Assembly: GCA_023426575.1 (NCBI GenBank)
Contig: JAFAAL010000030.1
Span: 10,933 to 74,932 of the forward strand
Reading direction: 5' to 3'
DNA: 64,000 bases
Origin: Bacillota bacterium
Lineage (GTDB): Bacteria > Bacillota > Clostridia > Saccharofermentanales > DTU023
Of this stretch, positions 18,535 to 26,840 are shown in pieces. The notes beneath the pieces were generated by a model that was given only the letters and a program-made list of their open reading frames with translations, was not told the DNA's origin and searched no databases. Numbering within the stretch: the stretch's first letter is position 1; every line of letters begins with the position of its first letter. The translations under genes and the position numbers were made by a program.

Positions 18535-19572
18535 GACATTGACCGCCGTATATTTTTCAAGACAGTCCGTTGCGGCCTGTTGGGCCTGACGGAGGACCTC
18601 TTGAGCGTTATAGCCATAGATGATCGCCAGGTCGATGTAGAGGAAGACGCCATAGGGCTCCTTGTCCAATTGTAGATGTAAGAGTTGCCAGACCCCTGGC
18701 ACCTGCCGTAGCTCAATGTCGAGCATCTGCGCCATCGCCTGATCTGAGATCGAATACGTGCCGAGGGCCGAAAAGGTGGGCCTCACGACTGAGCGCTCGT
18801 CGGCCAGAGCCATCTGCTGTTCCCGACTGGTGCGGTCGAAGCGGCGCTTGAGCCGTAGAATCGGATCGCTGAGATAACCTGAGAACTCGTGCCTGATTTC
18901 CATGGCGGGGACGGGGATGGTGTGCTTGCCCTCGAGGAGGCGCACCGACTTAGCCTTCATCCGCTCGTCTTCAGTCGTCACGTCTTCAATGAGGATAAAG
19001 CGCTTGGGCTGCTCGAGGCCAAGATTCTTGCAGATGCGCTCAATCATCTCGTAAGAGGTCCCGAGGATGAGCAGCTTTTCAGGGGCACTGGCGTAGAGTG
19101 CTCGGCGCATGATCTCGGCCCGTACGGGCTCGGCAAAGAGGGCCTGGCGCACGGACTCGAGCTTGGTCTCTGCCTTCTTGGCCGAGGCTCCCGCGACGAT
19201 GCGCGAACCGCGAATAAGAATGCCATCATCGATGATGTCGAAAATATTCTCTTCACGCGCAATTCTCAGAGCTCTGGTCGACTTGCCCGTTCCCGAAGGG
19301 CCGACAAAGGCGATGACTTCTATCGCTCTGAGCGTCTGCTCCAATCGCTCCTCAGGGCTCAAGTCCTCGCGCGCCTCCTCCGATTTTAAGTTGTGGGCGC
19401 TGACCAGGCGACCAAAGGGATTAAAGACAGCCGCACTCTCCTCTTCGGCAATCAGTTTGTCCAGCTTGGCCTGGCGAGCGATGCCCTCTTGCACGGTATC
19501 CGAATGTGTCGGCCGCTTGATGAGCTCTCGTGCGAGCTCCTTTAAGTCTTGAAATAGGTTTAGGCCTGCCAA
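18433..19572 (-). CDS. P-loop ATPase fused to an Asp23/Gls24-like domain
   Basis: 379 residues with a TTG start embedded in the yebC 3' end, no strong ribosome site, so probably coupled to yebC. Residues about 85-110 hold AFVGPSGTGKST, a Walker A loop, and LLILGTSYEMIERIC follows in the nucleotide domain. The C-terminal part (from about residue 265: ISDQAMAQMLDIELRQVPGVWQL to VNVLATNVRAL) matches the Asp23/Gls24 fold of envelope-stress proteins. The combination suggests an ATP-dependent role in envelope or stress control; this is inference. A canonical Asp23-AmaP pair lies at 61.7-63 kb. Confidence 0.7.
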   Translation of the reverse strand: MAGLNLFQDLKELARELIKRPTHSDTVQEGIARQAKLDKLIAEEESAAVFNPFGRLVSAHNLKSEEAREDLSPEERLEQTLRAIEVIAFVGPSGTGKSTRALRIAREENIFDIIDDGILIRGSRIVAGASAKKAETKLESVRQALFAEPVRAEIMRRALYASAPEKLLILGTSYEMIERICKNLGLEQPKRFILIEDVTTEDERMKAKSVRLLEGKHTIPVPAMEIRHEFSGYLSDPILRLKRRFDRTSREQQMALADERSVVRPTFSALGTYSISDQAMAQMLDIELRQVPGVWQLLHLQLDKEPYGVFLYIDLAIIYGYNAQEVLRQAQQAATDCLEKYTAVNVLATNVRALRLHKLETLDELGIPARGEELRQSDR

Positions 19573-20282
19573 TTGTGGTAGACGTCCTGCACGTCGTCAC
19601 AGTCTTCGAGGTGGGCGATCAGCTTCTCTAGCTGCTCGACCTGCTCAGGATCTGTCACTTCCACTTCCACTTGAGCGACGGGACCGAGGCTCATGTCGAG
19701 GAACTCATAGTCTTGACTCAGCTGATCACGGACCTCGGCATAGCTCTCGGGTGAGGTCAAGATCTCATAGCCCTCCTCAGAGCTCTGAAAGTCGTCAGCT
19801 CCGGCATCCATGGCAGCCATCAGGACAGAGTCCTCATCGGGATAGCTTTCGCGTTCGAGGATCAGTGATCCCTGGCGCTCGAACTGGAAGCTGACACAGC
19901 CACTCGTTCCGAGATTGCCGCCGAACTTGTCGAAGATATGCCGGACCTCGCCAGCCGTTCGATTGCGATTGTCTGTCAGGCAGCGCACCATGATAGCGAC
20001 CCCCGCAGGACCGTAACCCTCATAGAGGACGTCCTCGAGCTGATCCTCGCCACCTGCTCCCTGGGCCTTCTGAATCGAGCGTTCAATGTTGGCATTGGGC
20101 ATGTTGTTGGCCTTGGCCCTAGCGATGGCATCCTTTAGGACCGCATTGGTCTCAGGATCGGCTCCGCCCGACTTGACGGCCAGCATGATCTCTCGTCCGA
20201 ATTTCGTAAAAATCTTTCCCTTTTGGGCGTCCTGCGCCTCTTTGCGACGCTTGATATTATTCCACTTCGAATGACCTGCCAT
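19560..20282 (-). CDS. YebC/PmpR family protein
   Basis: 240 residues, full length. It opens MAGHSKWNNIKRRKEAQDAQKGKIFTK, the fixed start of the family, and contains AKANNMPNANIERSIQKA and the YEGYGPAGVAIMV segment. Members have been described as DNA-binding regulators and, more recently, as factors that help ribosomes through difficult peptide motifs. It is preceded by GGGAGATC and followed by the P-loop/Asp23 gene in an overlapping arrangement. Confidence 0.95.
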   Translation of the reverse strand: MAGHSKWNNIKRRKEAQDAQKGKIFTKFGREIMLAVKSGGADPETNAVLKDAIARAKANNMPNANIERSIQKAQGAGGEDQLEDVLYEGYGPAGVAIMVRCLTDNRNRTAGEVRHIFDKFGGNLGTSGCVSFQFERQGSLILERESYPDEDSVLMAAMDAGADDFQSSEEGYEILTSPESYAEVRDQLSQDYEFLDMSLGPVAQVEVEVTDPEQVEQLEKLIAHLEDCDDVQDVYHNWQA

Positions 20283-20296
20283 AAGATCTCCCTCGC

Positions 20297-20623
20297 TTAA
20301 TTTTTCTTGACGACGACGCCGGTCCCAGAGACCGTCACCATCAGCATCGAGCCATTGGCCCCGAGGACCTCATAGTCCATCTTGCAGCCGACGACCGCAT
20401 TACAGCCGATCTCGGCGACCCGCTGGGCCAATTCGCCGAGTGCCTCGTTACGCGCCTGAATCAGTTCCTCTTCGTAGCCCTGAGATCTGCCACCGAACAT
20501 ATCGCGGAAGGCAGCGCCCATATCCTTTAAGAAATTGACACCTGTGATCACCTCGCCGAAGACGATGCCACGATATTCATAAATGGTGAATCCCTGCAAT
20601 TCATGCGTCGTTGAAAGTATCAT
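20297..20623 (-). CDS. YbjQ/UPF0145 family protein
   Basis: 108 residues, full length. Typical strings are [40 protein letters not shown] and [23 protein letters not shown]. The fold is a small pentameric, dodecin-like heavy-metal-binding-domain family; no molecular function is established. It lies 14 bp before yebC on the minus strand. Confidence 0.9.
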   Translation of the reverse strand: MILSTTHELQGFTIYEYRGIVFGEVITGVNFLKDMGAAFRDMFGGRSQGYEEELIQARNEALGELAQRVAEIGCNAVVGCKMDYEVLGANGSMLMVTVSGTGVVVKKN

Positions 20624-20656
20624 CTACGAGACCTCCCAGATTGTAAAACCATTCTT

Positions 20657-21289
20657 TCAATCGATCGCCACATAGCGCTCATCAAGCAGTTCTGGCGTCA
20701 AGGTCCCGCAGCTCAGCTCTTGTATCAGCATCTGAGCCTTCTCGACAGCGGCAGGTGGTGGCGCAAATTCCCAGACGACGGACTCACCATAGTCGGGAGA
20801 ACTCTGTATCGATTGAAGCTGATCTAATTTATACCACAACTGCTCTCTGAGGTGGTAGGGGGCCTCGAGCCGGTAGAAGGAGCGCCGCTCGTATTGGCAG
20901 ACCTCGGCCTCACGGACGGCAGTTGCTGCAGCAGCCGAATAGGCGCGGATCAGTCCCCCAGCTCCGAGCTTGATCCCCCCGAAGTAGCGGACGACAATGA
21001 TGCCGCACTCGCTGAGCTCCTCTTGGACGAGGACGTCGAGCACGGGCTTGCCGGCCGTCCCCTGAGGTTCACCGTCATCGGAATAGCGCTGGTAAAAAGT
21101 CTCGAGAGCAAAGCGCCAGGCCGAGACATGGTGCGTGGCCTGGGGGTGGAGAGCACGAATCTCCTCGAGCTTTTCGACCGCGGCCTCTGGATCTTCTAGG
21201 GGTCCTGCATAGCCCAAAAAGCGCGATTTTTTCTCGATGATCTCGATCTCCGCCCATTTTTTCAGTGATTTATAGCTGGAATGAGCCAT
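20657..21289 (-). CDS. YigZ/IMPACT family protein
   Basis: 210 residues. The N-terminal half shows IEIIEKKSRFLGYAGP, ATHHVSAWR and the signature SDDGEPQGTAGKPVLDVL, then VVRYFGGIKLGAGGLIRAYS; a DUF1949-like C-terminal domain follows. This matches YigZ/YvyE proteins, whose N-terminal fold is shared with eukaryotic IMPACT. Function is unproven; translation-related roles have been suggested. Confidence 0.93.
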   Translation of the reverse strand: MAHSSYKSLKKWAEIEIIEKKSRFLGYAGPLEDPEAAVEKLEEIRALHPQATHHVSAWRFALETFYQRYSDDGEPQGTAGKPVLDVLVQEELSECGIIVVRYFGGIKLGAGGLIRAYSAAAATAVREAEVCQYERRSFYRLEAPYHLREQLWYKLDQLQSIQSSPDYGESVVWEFAPPPAAVEKAQMLIQELSCGTLTPELLDERYVAID

Positions 21290-21323
21290 TTATTGCCCCT
21301 TTCTACACCAGAGCGCTGAATAA

Positions 21324-21332
21324 TGCTATTAT
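21324..21332 (+). promoter_or_regulatory. Extended -10 in front of the DUF4015 gene
   Basis: TG, one base, TATTAT (21327-21332), with the chosen ATG eight bases further on at 21341. The transcript would begin at or within two bases of the start codon. Confidence 0.45.
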
Positions 21333-21340
21333 ACAGAGGT

Positions 21341-22810
21341 ATGAAGAGACAGCAAAAACAGGCTGCTCCCGGCTCAAAAATCTTCCTGAAAATGCCCAAA
21401 CCTCGTTTAGGCCTACTTGATTATCTGAAATTTTTCATTTATTTCCTGCTTTTTCTCATCTTCTGTCTCGTCCTGGCCCTGCTCTGGCGAGATTATGCCC
21501 CTCTTTTAAGGCAGGACGACGAGACCAGTACGGCGAGCGAGCTCGTCGAGACCAGCGCTGCCCCAGGGCCAGATGATCTGGTTCCCGCCGAGATGCTGAG
21601 CTGTCGAGACCCTGACTTGCAGAGGGAGCTCGACCGCTTCTTCGGCCCGCTGCCTCAGACCTATCGCGATCGCTCCTATGAGCGCCATCCCGTCCGTGGT
21701 ATCTACTGTCGCACTCCAGACCCTCAACTCCTCGAACGTTTCATCGACCTCGCCAAGCGTACAGAGATCAACGCCCTGATCATCGACGCCAAGGAGAGCT
21801 ATGGTCTGACCTATCCCAGCCAGGTGCCTCTGGCCGTCGAGATTGGCGCAGCGGTCGGCAATCTCAACTGGCAAGAGATCTGTGAGCGCTGTCACGCCGA
21901 GGGCATCCTGGTCATCGCGCGCGTCGTCGTCTTCAAGGATGAGACGATGGTCCATGGCAAACCTGAACTCTGTATCCAGAATGCCAGGGGGCAGGTCTGT
22001 ACCTACGGCATGGAAGGTGGCGCCTCCTTTGTCAATCCCTATCGCCAGGAGGCCTGGCAGTACATCATCGACATCAGCAAGGAGCTGATCCACTTCGGCG
22101 TCGATGAGATTCAGTTTGACTACATCCGCTTCCCGACGGGGGCGCCCGATGGAGATCTCCCTGCCCAGTTCTCGCGAGACGGCAATGAAGACGCCCTCCC
22201 TGAGCGGCACTGGGCGATCAATCGCTTTCTCGAGACCGCTCGAATCGAACTCCAAGACAAGCTCAAGGTGCCCGTCGGCGCCGACCTCTTTGCCGCCATC
22301 ATGGTCTCGGACATCGACGGCTTCCTCCTCGGGCAGCACTGGCAGACGATCGGTCTCACCGCGATCGACAACATCGGGGTCATGGTCTATCCCTCACACT
22401 TTGCAAATGATTCTTATCATTACACAGGCAATGGAGAGGGCTCACAAATTGGGGACACACTCTTTGCCAAACCAGACCTAGAGCCCTATGGCGTCGTCAA
22501 GAATACGATGCTCGAGGGGCTGAACGGCTTTGCCCAGAAGGGCTATTCCATCATGAGGCCCTATCTCCAGGCTTTTACCGCTTCGTATCTGCCTCCGGGC
22601 TACTATTTGGACTACGGAGCTTCTGAGGTCAGCGCCCAGATGCAAGCTCTCTATGATATCGGCCTGCGCGAGTGGCAGCTCTGGCGCCCCGACCCAGACT
22701 ACCCTGAGGGCGCTTTCCGGGGCCCCGAGGCCGAGGGAGAGCTGGCTCTGCCCGAGCCGACGGTCAACCGCCACCAGGTGACGATTCCTCCCGCCACCCT
22801 GCCCGATTAG
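21341..22810 (+). CDS. DUF4015/COG1306 putative glycoside hydrolase, membrane anchored
   Basis: 489 residues from ATG 21341. An in-frame ATG at 21323 is rejected because it is part of the -10 element. A basic N-terminus is followed by one membrane helix (about residues 28-53), a short linker, and a TIM-barrel-like domain with RGIYCRTPDPQLLERFIDLA, NALIIDAKESYGLTYPS, FDYIRFPTG and a C-terminal MRPYLQAF. These strings match the putative glycosidase family DUF4015, thought to act on cell-surface polysaccharides. The enzyme would face outward. Confidence 0.85.
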   Translation: MKRQQKQAAPGSKIFLKMPKPRLGLLDYLKFFIYFLLFLIFCLVLALLWRDYAPLLRQDDETSTASELVETSAAPGPDDLVPAEMLSCRDPDLQRELDRFFGPLPQTYRDRSYERHPVRGIYCRTPDPQLLERFIDLAKRTEINALIIDAKESYGLTYPSQVPLAVEIGAAVGNLNWQEICERCHAEGILVIARVVVFKDETMVHGKPELCIQNARGQVCTYGMEGGASFVNPYRQEAWQYIIDISKELIHFGVDEIQFDYIRFPTGAPDGDLPAQFSRDGNEDALPERHWAINRFLETARIELQDKLKVPVGADLFAAIMVSDIDGFLLGQHWQTIGLTAIDNIGVMVYPSHFANDSYHYTGNGEGSQIGDTLFAKPDLEPYGVVKNTMLEGLNGFAQKGYSIMRPYLQAFTASYLPPGYYLDYGASEVSAQMQALYDIGLREWQLWRPDPDYPEGAFRGPEAEGELALPEPTVNRHQVTIPPATLPD

Positions 22811-22820
22811 TTTCAAAGAT

Positions 22821-22846
22821 AAAAACGGCAGGGACTCGCCCTGCCG
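22821..22846. terminator. Terminator between the DUF4015 gene and serS
   Basis: CGGCAGGG and CCCTGCCG around a 5-base loop. Five Ts follow on the minus strand (serS side); the plus side has a weaker CTCTCGTTT tail. Confidence 0.85.
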
Positions 22847-22868
22847 CTCTCGTTTCGCATGATTTTTC

Positions 22869-24185
22869 TTAATTCTGCGCTTCGATTTTCTCGAGGCCGC
22901 CGAGATAGGGGCGGAGGACCTCCGGAATCATGACGCTCCCGTCCGCCAGCTGATTCTGCTCGAGGAGGGCTGGGAAGATACGGCTGGTCGCAAGACCTGA
23001 GGCATTGAGGGTGTGGACGAATTCGGGCTTCTTGCCGCCCTCGCGGCGGAAGCGAATCTGGCCGCGCCGCGCCTGGTAGTCGCCAGCGCAGGAAGCCGAG
23101 GAGACTTCCTTATAGTCATTCATCGAGGGGATCCAGATCTCGACGTCGTAGGTCTCCCGCATCGTGTGGCTGACATCTCCAGCCGCTAGGTGGGTCAGGC
23201 GATAGTGCAGGCCGAGTTCCTCGACGAGCTTGCAGGCCTTGTTCACCAGTTCCTGGAGGGCGGCATCTGAGGTCTCGGGCGTCGTGAACTGGAACATCTC
23301 AACCTTGTTGAACTGGTGGCCGCGAATCATGCCGCGCTCCTCTGCGCGATAGGAGCCGGCCTCGCGACGGTAACAAGGGGTATAAGAAAAGTATTTTTTC
23401 GGTAGTTCTCTCTCCTCGAGAATCTCCTCGCGGAAGAGATTGACGAGCGCGGTCTCCGAGGTCGGTAGAAGATAGCGAGAGAAGCTGCGTCCGAGCTCCT
23501 TATCACGCACGGAGAGGGCATCTGCTCCGCCGAGGACGAAGCTGTCTTCACAGAATTTAGGGAACTGGCCCGCCGTGAAACCGCAGTCGTAGAGCAGAAT
23601 GTGCGGGGGCAGAATCATCTCATAGCCGTCCTGGAGATGGCGGTCGATGAAGAAGTTGAGGAGAGCCCATTCGAGCCTGGCGCCGAGGCCCTTATAGAGC
23701 CAGAAGCCATTGCCTGCGAGCTTGACGCCACGTTCATAGTCAATCAGGTCAAGATCCGTCGCAAGGTCGACGTGGTGCTTGGGCTCGAAGTCAAAGGACG
23801 GCTTCTCACCCCAAGTTCTCACCGTCTGATTGTTCTCCTTGCCGCCAGAGACGACGCCTTCAGCCGGGAGATTGGGCAGGCCCGCGACGAATTCCTGCTG
23901 CTCTTGACTGAGCCGCTCGAGCTCCTCATCTTGGACCTTGATCTGCTCGGCCAGCTCCTTCATCTTCTCGAGGAGCTCTGTGACGTCCTCGCCCGTCCGC
24001 TTCTTTTCGGGCACGAGCTTGGACTGGCTGTTGCGCTCTGCCTTGAGCTCTTCTGTCCGATGGATGAGCTCACGCCGCTTCTGATCGAGCGCTAAGAATG
24101 CGTCTAGGTCGAGCTCATAGCCACGCTTGGCCAGGGCCTCTCGGACAGTGTCCGGAGCATTGCGCAGGAGATTGAGATCTAACAT
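22869..24185 (-). CDS. serS: Seryl-tRNA synthetase
   Basis: 438 residues from ATG 24185, placed by GGAGG and by the family start MLDLNLLRNAPDTVREALAKRG. An N-terminal antiparallel coiled-coil arm (about 30-105) is followed by the class II catalytic core: motif 2 CYRREAGSYRAEERGMIRGHQF and motif 3 ASGLATSRIFPALLEQNQ. It charges tRNA-Ser, and lies divergently from thrS. Confidence 0.96.
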   Translation of the reverse strand: MLDLNLLRNAPDTVREALAKRGYELDLDAFLALDQKRRELIHRTEELKAERNSQSKLVPEKKRTGEDVTELLEKMKELAEQIKVQDEELERLSQEQQEFVAGLPNLPAEGVVSGGKENNQTVRTWGEKPSFDFEPKHHVDLATDLDLIDYERGVKLAGNGFWLYKGLGARLEWALLNFFIDRHLQDGYEMILPPHILLYDCGFTAGQFPKFCEDSFVLGGADALSVRDKELGRSFSRYLLPTSETALVNLFREEILEERELPKKYFSYTPCYRREAGSYRAEERGMIRGHQFNKVEMFQFTTPETSDAALQELVNKACKLVEELGLHYRLTHLAAGDVSHTMRETYDVEIWIPSMNDYKEVSSASCAGDYQARRGQIRFRREGGKKPEFVHTLNASGLATSRIFPALLEQNQLADGSVMIPEVLRPYLGGLEKIEAQN

Positions 24186-24291
24186 ATGGCCTCCACTCTC
24201 GTCACAGGCAAAAAATGCGTCTGATGGCTGCCTGTGGCTTTTGTCATTGGTATATCTTAGCAAAAAGCTCCCCGTCACTCAATTTTTCCGC

Positions 24292-24326
24292 TATACTATT
24301 CCAATGTAATAACAGCGCTCGGCGCT
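24292..24326 (+). promoter_or_regulatory. thrS promoter -10 and short leader hairpin
   Basis: TATACT at 24292-24297 is followed six bases later by ATGTAA at 24304, a start codon directly followed by a stop. Then AGCGC-TCG-GCGCT (24314-24326) forms a small hairpin. About 80 nt separate the predicted 5' end from thrS, too short for a T-box. Confidence 0.45.
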
Positions 24327-24382
24327 AGAAAGGAGTGCGAAGCCTCAAATAAGCTGATAACTTAACGTGCTCGCAAAATGCT

Positions 24383-26191
24383 ATGAAAGAAATCACTGCT
24401 CTATACGCTGATGGCCATGTCGCCGTCGCTCCGAATCCCCTCGATGTGGTGCGTCACTCGACGGCCCACCTGATGGCTCAAGCGGTTCAGAGACTCTATC
24501 CCAGCACGAAATTGGCGATCGGTCCTGCGATCGAGAACGGTTTCTACTATGACGTCGAGGCCCCTGTGACGCTGACAGACGAAGATCTGCCACGGATCGA
24601 GGCCGAGATGCAAAAAATTGTCAAGGAGAAGCACGAGGTCACTTGCTTCGAGCTCCCGAGGGACGAGGCCCTGGCCTATGTCGATAAGCAGGGGGAACCC
24701 TATAAGCGCGAACTGATCGAGGACCTGCCAGAAGACAGTCACATCACCTTCTATACTCAGGGGGAATTCACCGACCTCTGTGCGGGCCCCCATATTCAAA
24801 ATACGAAGCAGATTCCTCATTTTAAGCTGATGAGTCTGGCCGGAGCCTACTGGCGCGGCGATGAGAAGAATAAGATGCTGACGCGGATCTACGGCACCGC
24901 CTGGCTGTCCAAGGAGGATCTTAAGAACTACCTCCAGCAGCTCGAGGAGGCCAAGAAGCGCGACCATAGAAAGCTCGGCAAGGAGCTGAAACTCTTTGCC
25001 CTGATGGATGAGGGACCGGGCTTCCCCTTCTACCTGCCCAATGGCAAGATTCTCTTTAACCGTCTGCAGGAATACATGAGAGAGCTGCTCCAGCGTGAGA
25101 ACTATGTCGAGATCTCGACGCCGACGATGCTCAATCAGGAGCTCTGGGAGCGCTCGGGGCACTGGGCGCACTACAAGGAGAACATGTATCTCTCAGAGAT
25201 CGACGAGACGGCCTATGCCATCAAGCCGATGAACTGCCCAGGCTGCTTCCTCGTCTATAACTACGAGCAGCACTCCTATCGCGATCTGCCACTTCGGATC
25301 AGCGAGATGGGACTCGTCCACCGCTATGAGCTCTCAGGGGCCCTGCACGGTCTGGTCCGTGTCCGCGCCTTCACGCAGGATGATGCCCACATCTTCATGC
25401 GCCCCGATCAGATCTCTGACGAGGTCCTCGCGATCATCCGCCTGATTGCCGAGATCTACGAGAAATTCGGCTTCAGCTATAAGATTGAGCTCTCGACTCG
25501 GCCCGAGGATTCCATGGGCACTGAGGAAGAGTGGGAGATGGCCACCGAGGGCCTGCGCTCCGCGCTCGATCGCTCTGGCTCACCCTATACGATCAATGAG
25601 GGCGATGGCGCCTTCTACGGGCCCAAGATCGACTTCCACCTGCGCGATGCCATTGGCAGGAGCCATCAGTGCGGTACGATCCAGCTGGATCTGCAGCTGC
25701 CCCAGCGCTTCGATGCCACTTATATTGGCTCTGATGGTGAGAAACACCGACCGATCGTGCTCCACCGAGCCATCTATGGCTCTGTCGACCGCTTCATTTC
25801 TATTCTGATTGAGCACTATGCGGGCAAGTTCCCCTTCTGGCTCGCCCCCGAGCAGATCAAGATCCTGCCGATCTCCGATAAGCTCGAGGCCTATGCCGAG
25901 GATGTCTATCGCCAGCTGAAGCAGGCCGGCTTCCGCGTCTCTGTCGACAAGCGTGACGAGAAACTCGGCTATAAGATCCGCCAGGGCACACAGGAGAAGA
26001 TCCCCTTCCTCCTGGTTCTCGGCGAGCGCGAGGCAGCAGATGGCCTCCTGGCCGTCCGCTCGCGCGACGAGGGAGATCTCGGTAGCATGTCGATGGCAGA
26101 GTTCATGGAGCGCTGCAGAGCCCTCAATGCCGAGGGCCATGGCAAGAAGGAATCCATCGTCGAGGCCATTGCTCACGAAAGACAATCATAG
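24383..26191 (+). CDS. thrS: Threonyl-tRNA synthetase without a TGS domain
   Basis: 602 residues. The sequence goes from a 23-residue N-terminus straight into VVRHSTAHLMAQAVQRL, the start of the editing domain, so the roughly 60-residue TGS domain found in most bacterial ThrRS is missing. The editing-domain, catalytic (motif 2 RYELSGALHGLVRVRAFTQDDAHIF, zinc ligand PMNCPGCF) and anticodon-binding (from about residue 500) regions are intact. ATG 24383 is the only start after an in-frame TAA at 24350; there is no ribosome site near it, only AAAGGAG about 45 nt upstream. Confidence 0.93.
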   Translation: MKEITALYADGHVAVAPNPLDVVRHSTAHLMAQAVQRLYPSTKLAIGPAIENGFYYDVEAPVTLTDEDLPRIEAEMQKIVKEKHEVTCFELPRDEALAYVDKQGEPYKRELIEDLPEDSHITFYTQGEFTDLCAGPHIQNTKQIPHFKLMSLAGAYWRGDEKNKMLTRIYGTAWLSKEDLKNYLQQLEEAKKRDHRKLGKELKLFALMDEGPGFPFYLPNGKILFNRLQEYMRELLQRENYVEISTPTMLNQELWERSGHWAHYKENMYLSEIDETAYAIKPMNCPGCFLVYNYEQHSYRDLPLRISEMGLVHRYELSGALHGLVRVRAFTQDDAHIFMRPDQISDEVLAIIRLIAEIYEKFGFSYKIELSTRPEDSMGTEEEWEMATEGLRSALDRSGSPYTINEGDGAFYGPKIDFHLRDAIGRSHQCGTIQLDLQLPQRFDATYIGSDGEKHRPIVLHRAIYGSVDRFISILIEHYAGKFPFWLAPEQIKILPISDKLEAYAEDVYRQLKQAGFRVSVDKRDEKLGYKIRQGTQEKIPFLLVLGEREAADGLLAVRSRDEGDLGSMSMAEFMERCRALNAEGHGKKESIVEAIAHERQS

Positions 26192-26217
26192 ACAAAGCTG
26201 TACAGCATAATTATTGG

Positions 26218-26248
26218 AGGGCCGCTCCCGCTGGGGCGGCCCTTTCTT
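26218..26248 (+). terminator. thrS terminator
   Basis: AGGGCCGC and GCGGCCCT around a 10-base loop, followed by TTCTTCT. Confidence 0.8.
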
Positions 26249-26288
26249 CTGCTTTGGGAGTCAATTGGTAACACTGGTTGAAGAACTC

Positions 26289-26315
26289 TTGATTTAATTC
26301 TTTTTATGTTATGAT
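26289..26315 (+). promoter_or_regulatory. Promoter of the GlsB-like gene
   Basis: TTGATT (26289-26294), 15 bp, TATGAT (26310-26315) with TG one base upstream of the -10. The leader to the ATG at 26405 is about 80 nt. Confidence 0.55.
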
Positions 26316-26404
26316 AACCTCATCTCGCAGGCGAAAGTCTTCGAGAGAGGAGACATCGACTTATGATCTGTCTTTTCAACACAATATAAATATAGGAGGA
26401 ATTT

Positions 26405-26656
26405 ATGGGAATTTTAGCATGGTTACTCGTAGGTGGCGTCGCTGGTTGGCTCGCTGGCCTGATCATGAAAGAAGAACGTGGACTCGTCGGTAGCATCGTC
26501 GTCGGTATCGTCGGCGCATTTATCGGTGGTGCCATCATGAACGGGATCCAGGCGCCCACGGCTGGCTTCACCGGCTTCAACGTCTATTCTGTCCTGACAG
26601 CACTTCTCGGTGCGATTATCCTGATTGCTGTCATGCGCATGATTCGCAGACACTAA
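26405..26656 (+). CDS. GlsB/YeaQ/YmgE family small membrane protein
   Basis: 83 residues with a strong AGGAGG site. It reads MGILAWLLVGGVAGWLAGLI, then GSIVVGIVGAFIGGAIMNG and a third helix near the end (VLTALLGAIILIAVMRM), the three-helix pattern of the transglycosylase-associated protein family. Members are stress-induced inner-membrane proteins with no defined activity. A decayed copy of its 3' end follows. Confidence 0.92.
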   Translation: MGILAWLLVGGVAGWLAGLIMKEERGLVGSIVVGIVGAFIGGAIMNGIQAPTAGFTGFNVYSVLTALLGAIILIAVMRMIRRH

Positions 26657-26733
26657 GCGCTGCTGGCGAGTCCACTCGAGTTCTCGTCGCGATCATTCTG
26701 ATCGCCATCATGCGCGTTCGTCGCAGAAACTAA
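26657..26733 (+). pseudogene. Decayed tandem copy of the 3' end of the GlsB-like gene
   Basis: 26690-26733 in frame reads AIILIAIMRVRRRN then stop, closely matching the end of the gene just upstream (AIILIAVMRMIRRH). The preceding bases also resemble the parent, with scattered changes and no start codon. It is a remnant of a tandem duplication or of recombination between paralogues. Confidence 0.75.
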
Positions 26734-26773
26734 TAGAGTCAGTAAGCCAGCTGTCGTCATAGGCAGCTTTGAG

Positions 26774-26810
26774 TCAGGGGAGAGGCCACAGGCCCCTCCC
26801 CTGACTTCCT
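26774..26810 (+). terminator. Terminator-like hairpin after the GlsB region
   Basis: GTCAGGGGAGAGGCC and GGCCCCTCCCCTGAC pair with one mismatch around a 3-base loop, followed by TTCCTTCT. It is the last GC-rich feature before the AT-rich island. Confidence 0.7.
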
Positions 26811-26840
26811 TCTGATTCAGCTCAAAGAGATGCCGCAGTA

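Noticed and set aside
24304..24382. T-box riboswitch for thrS
   Set aside because: The leader is about 80 nt with one short hairpin and no terminator or TGGNACC-type sequence.
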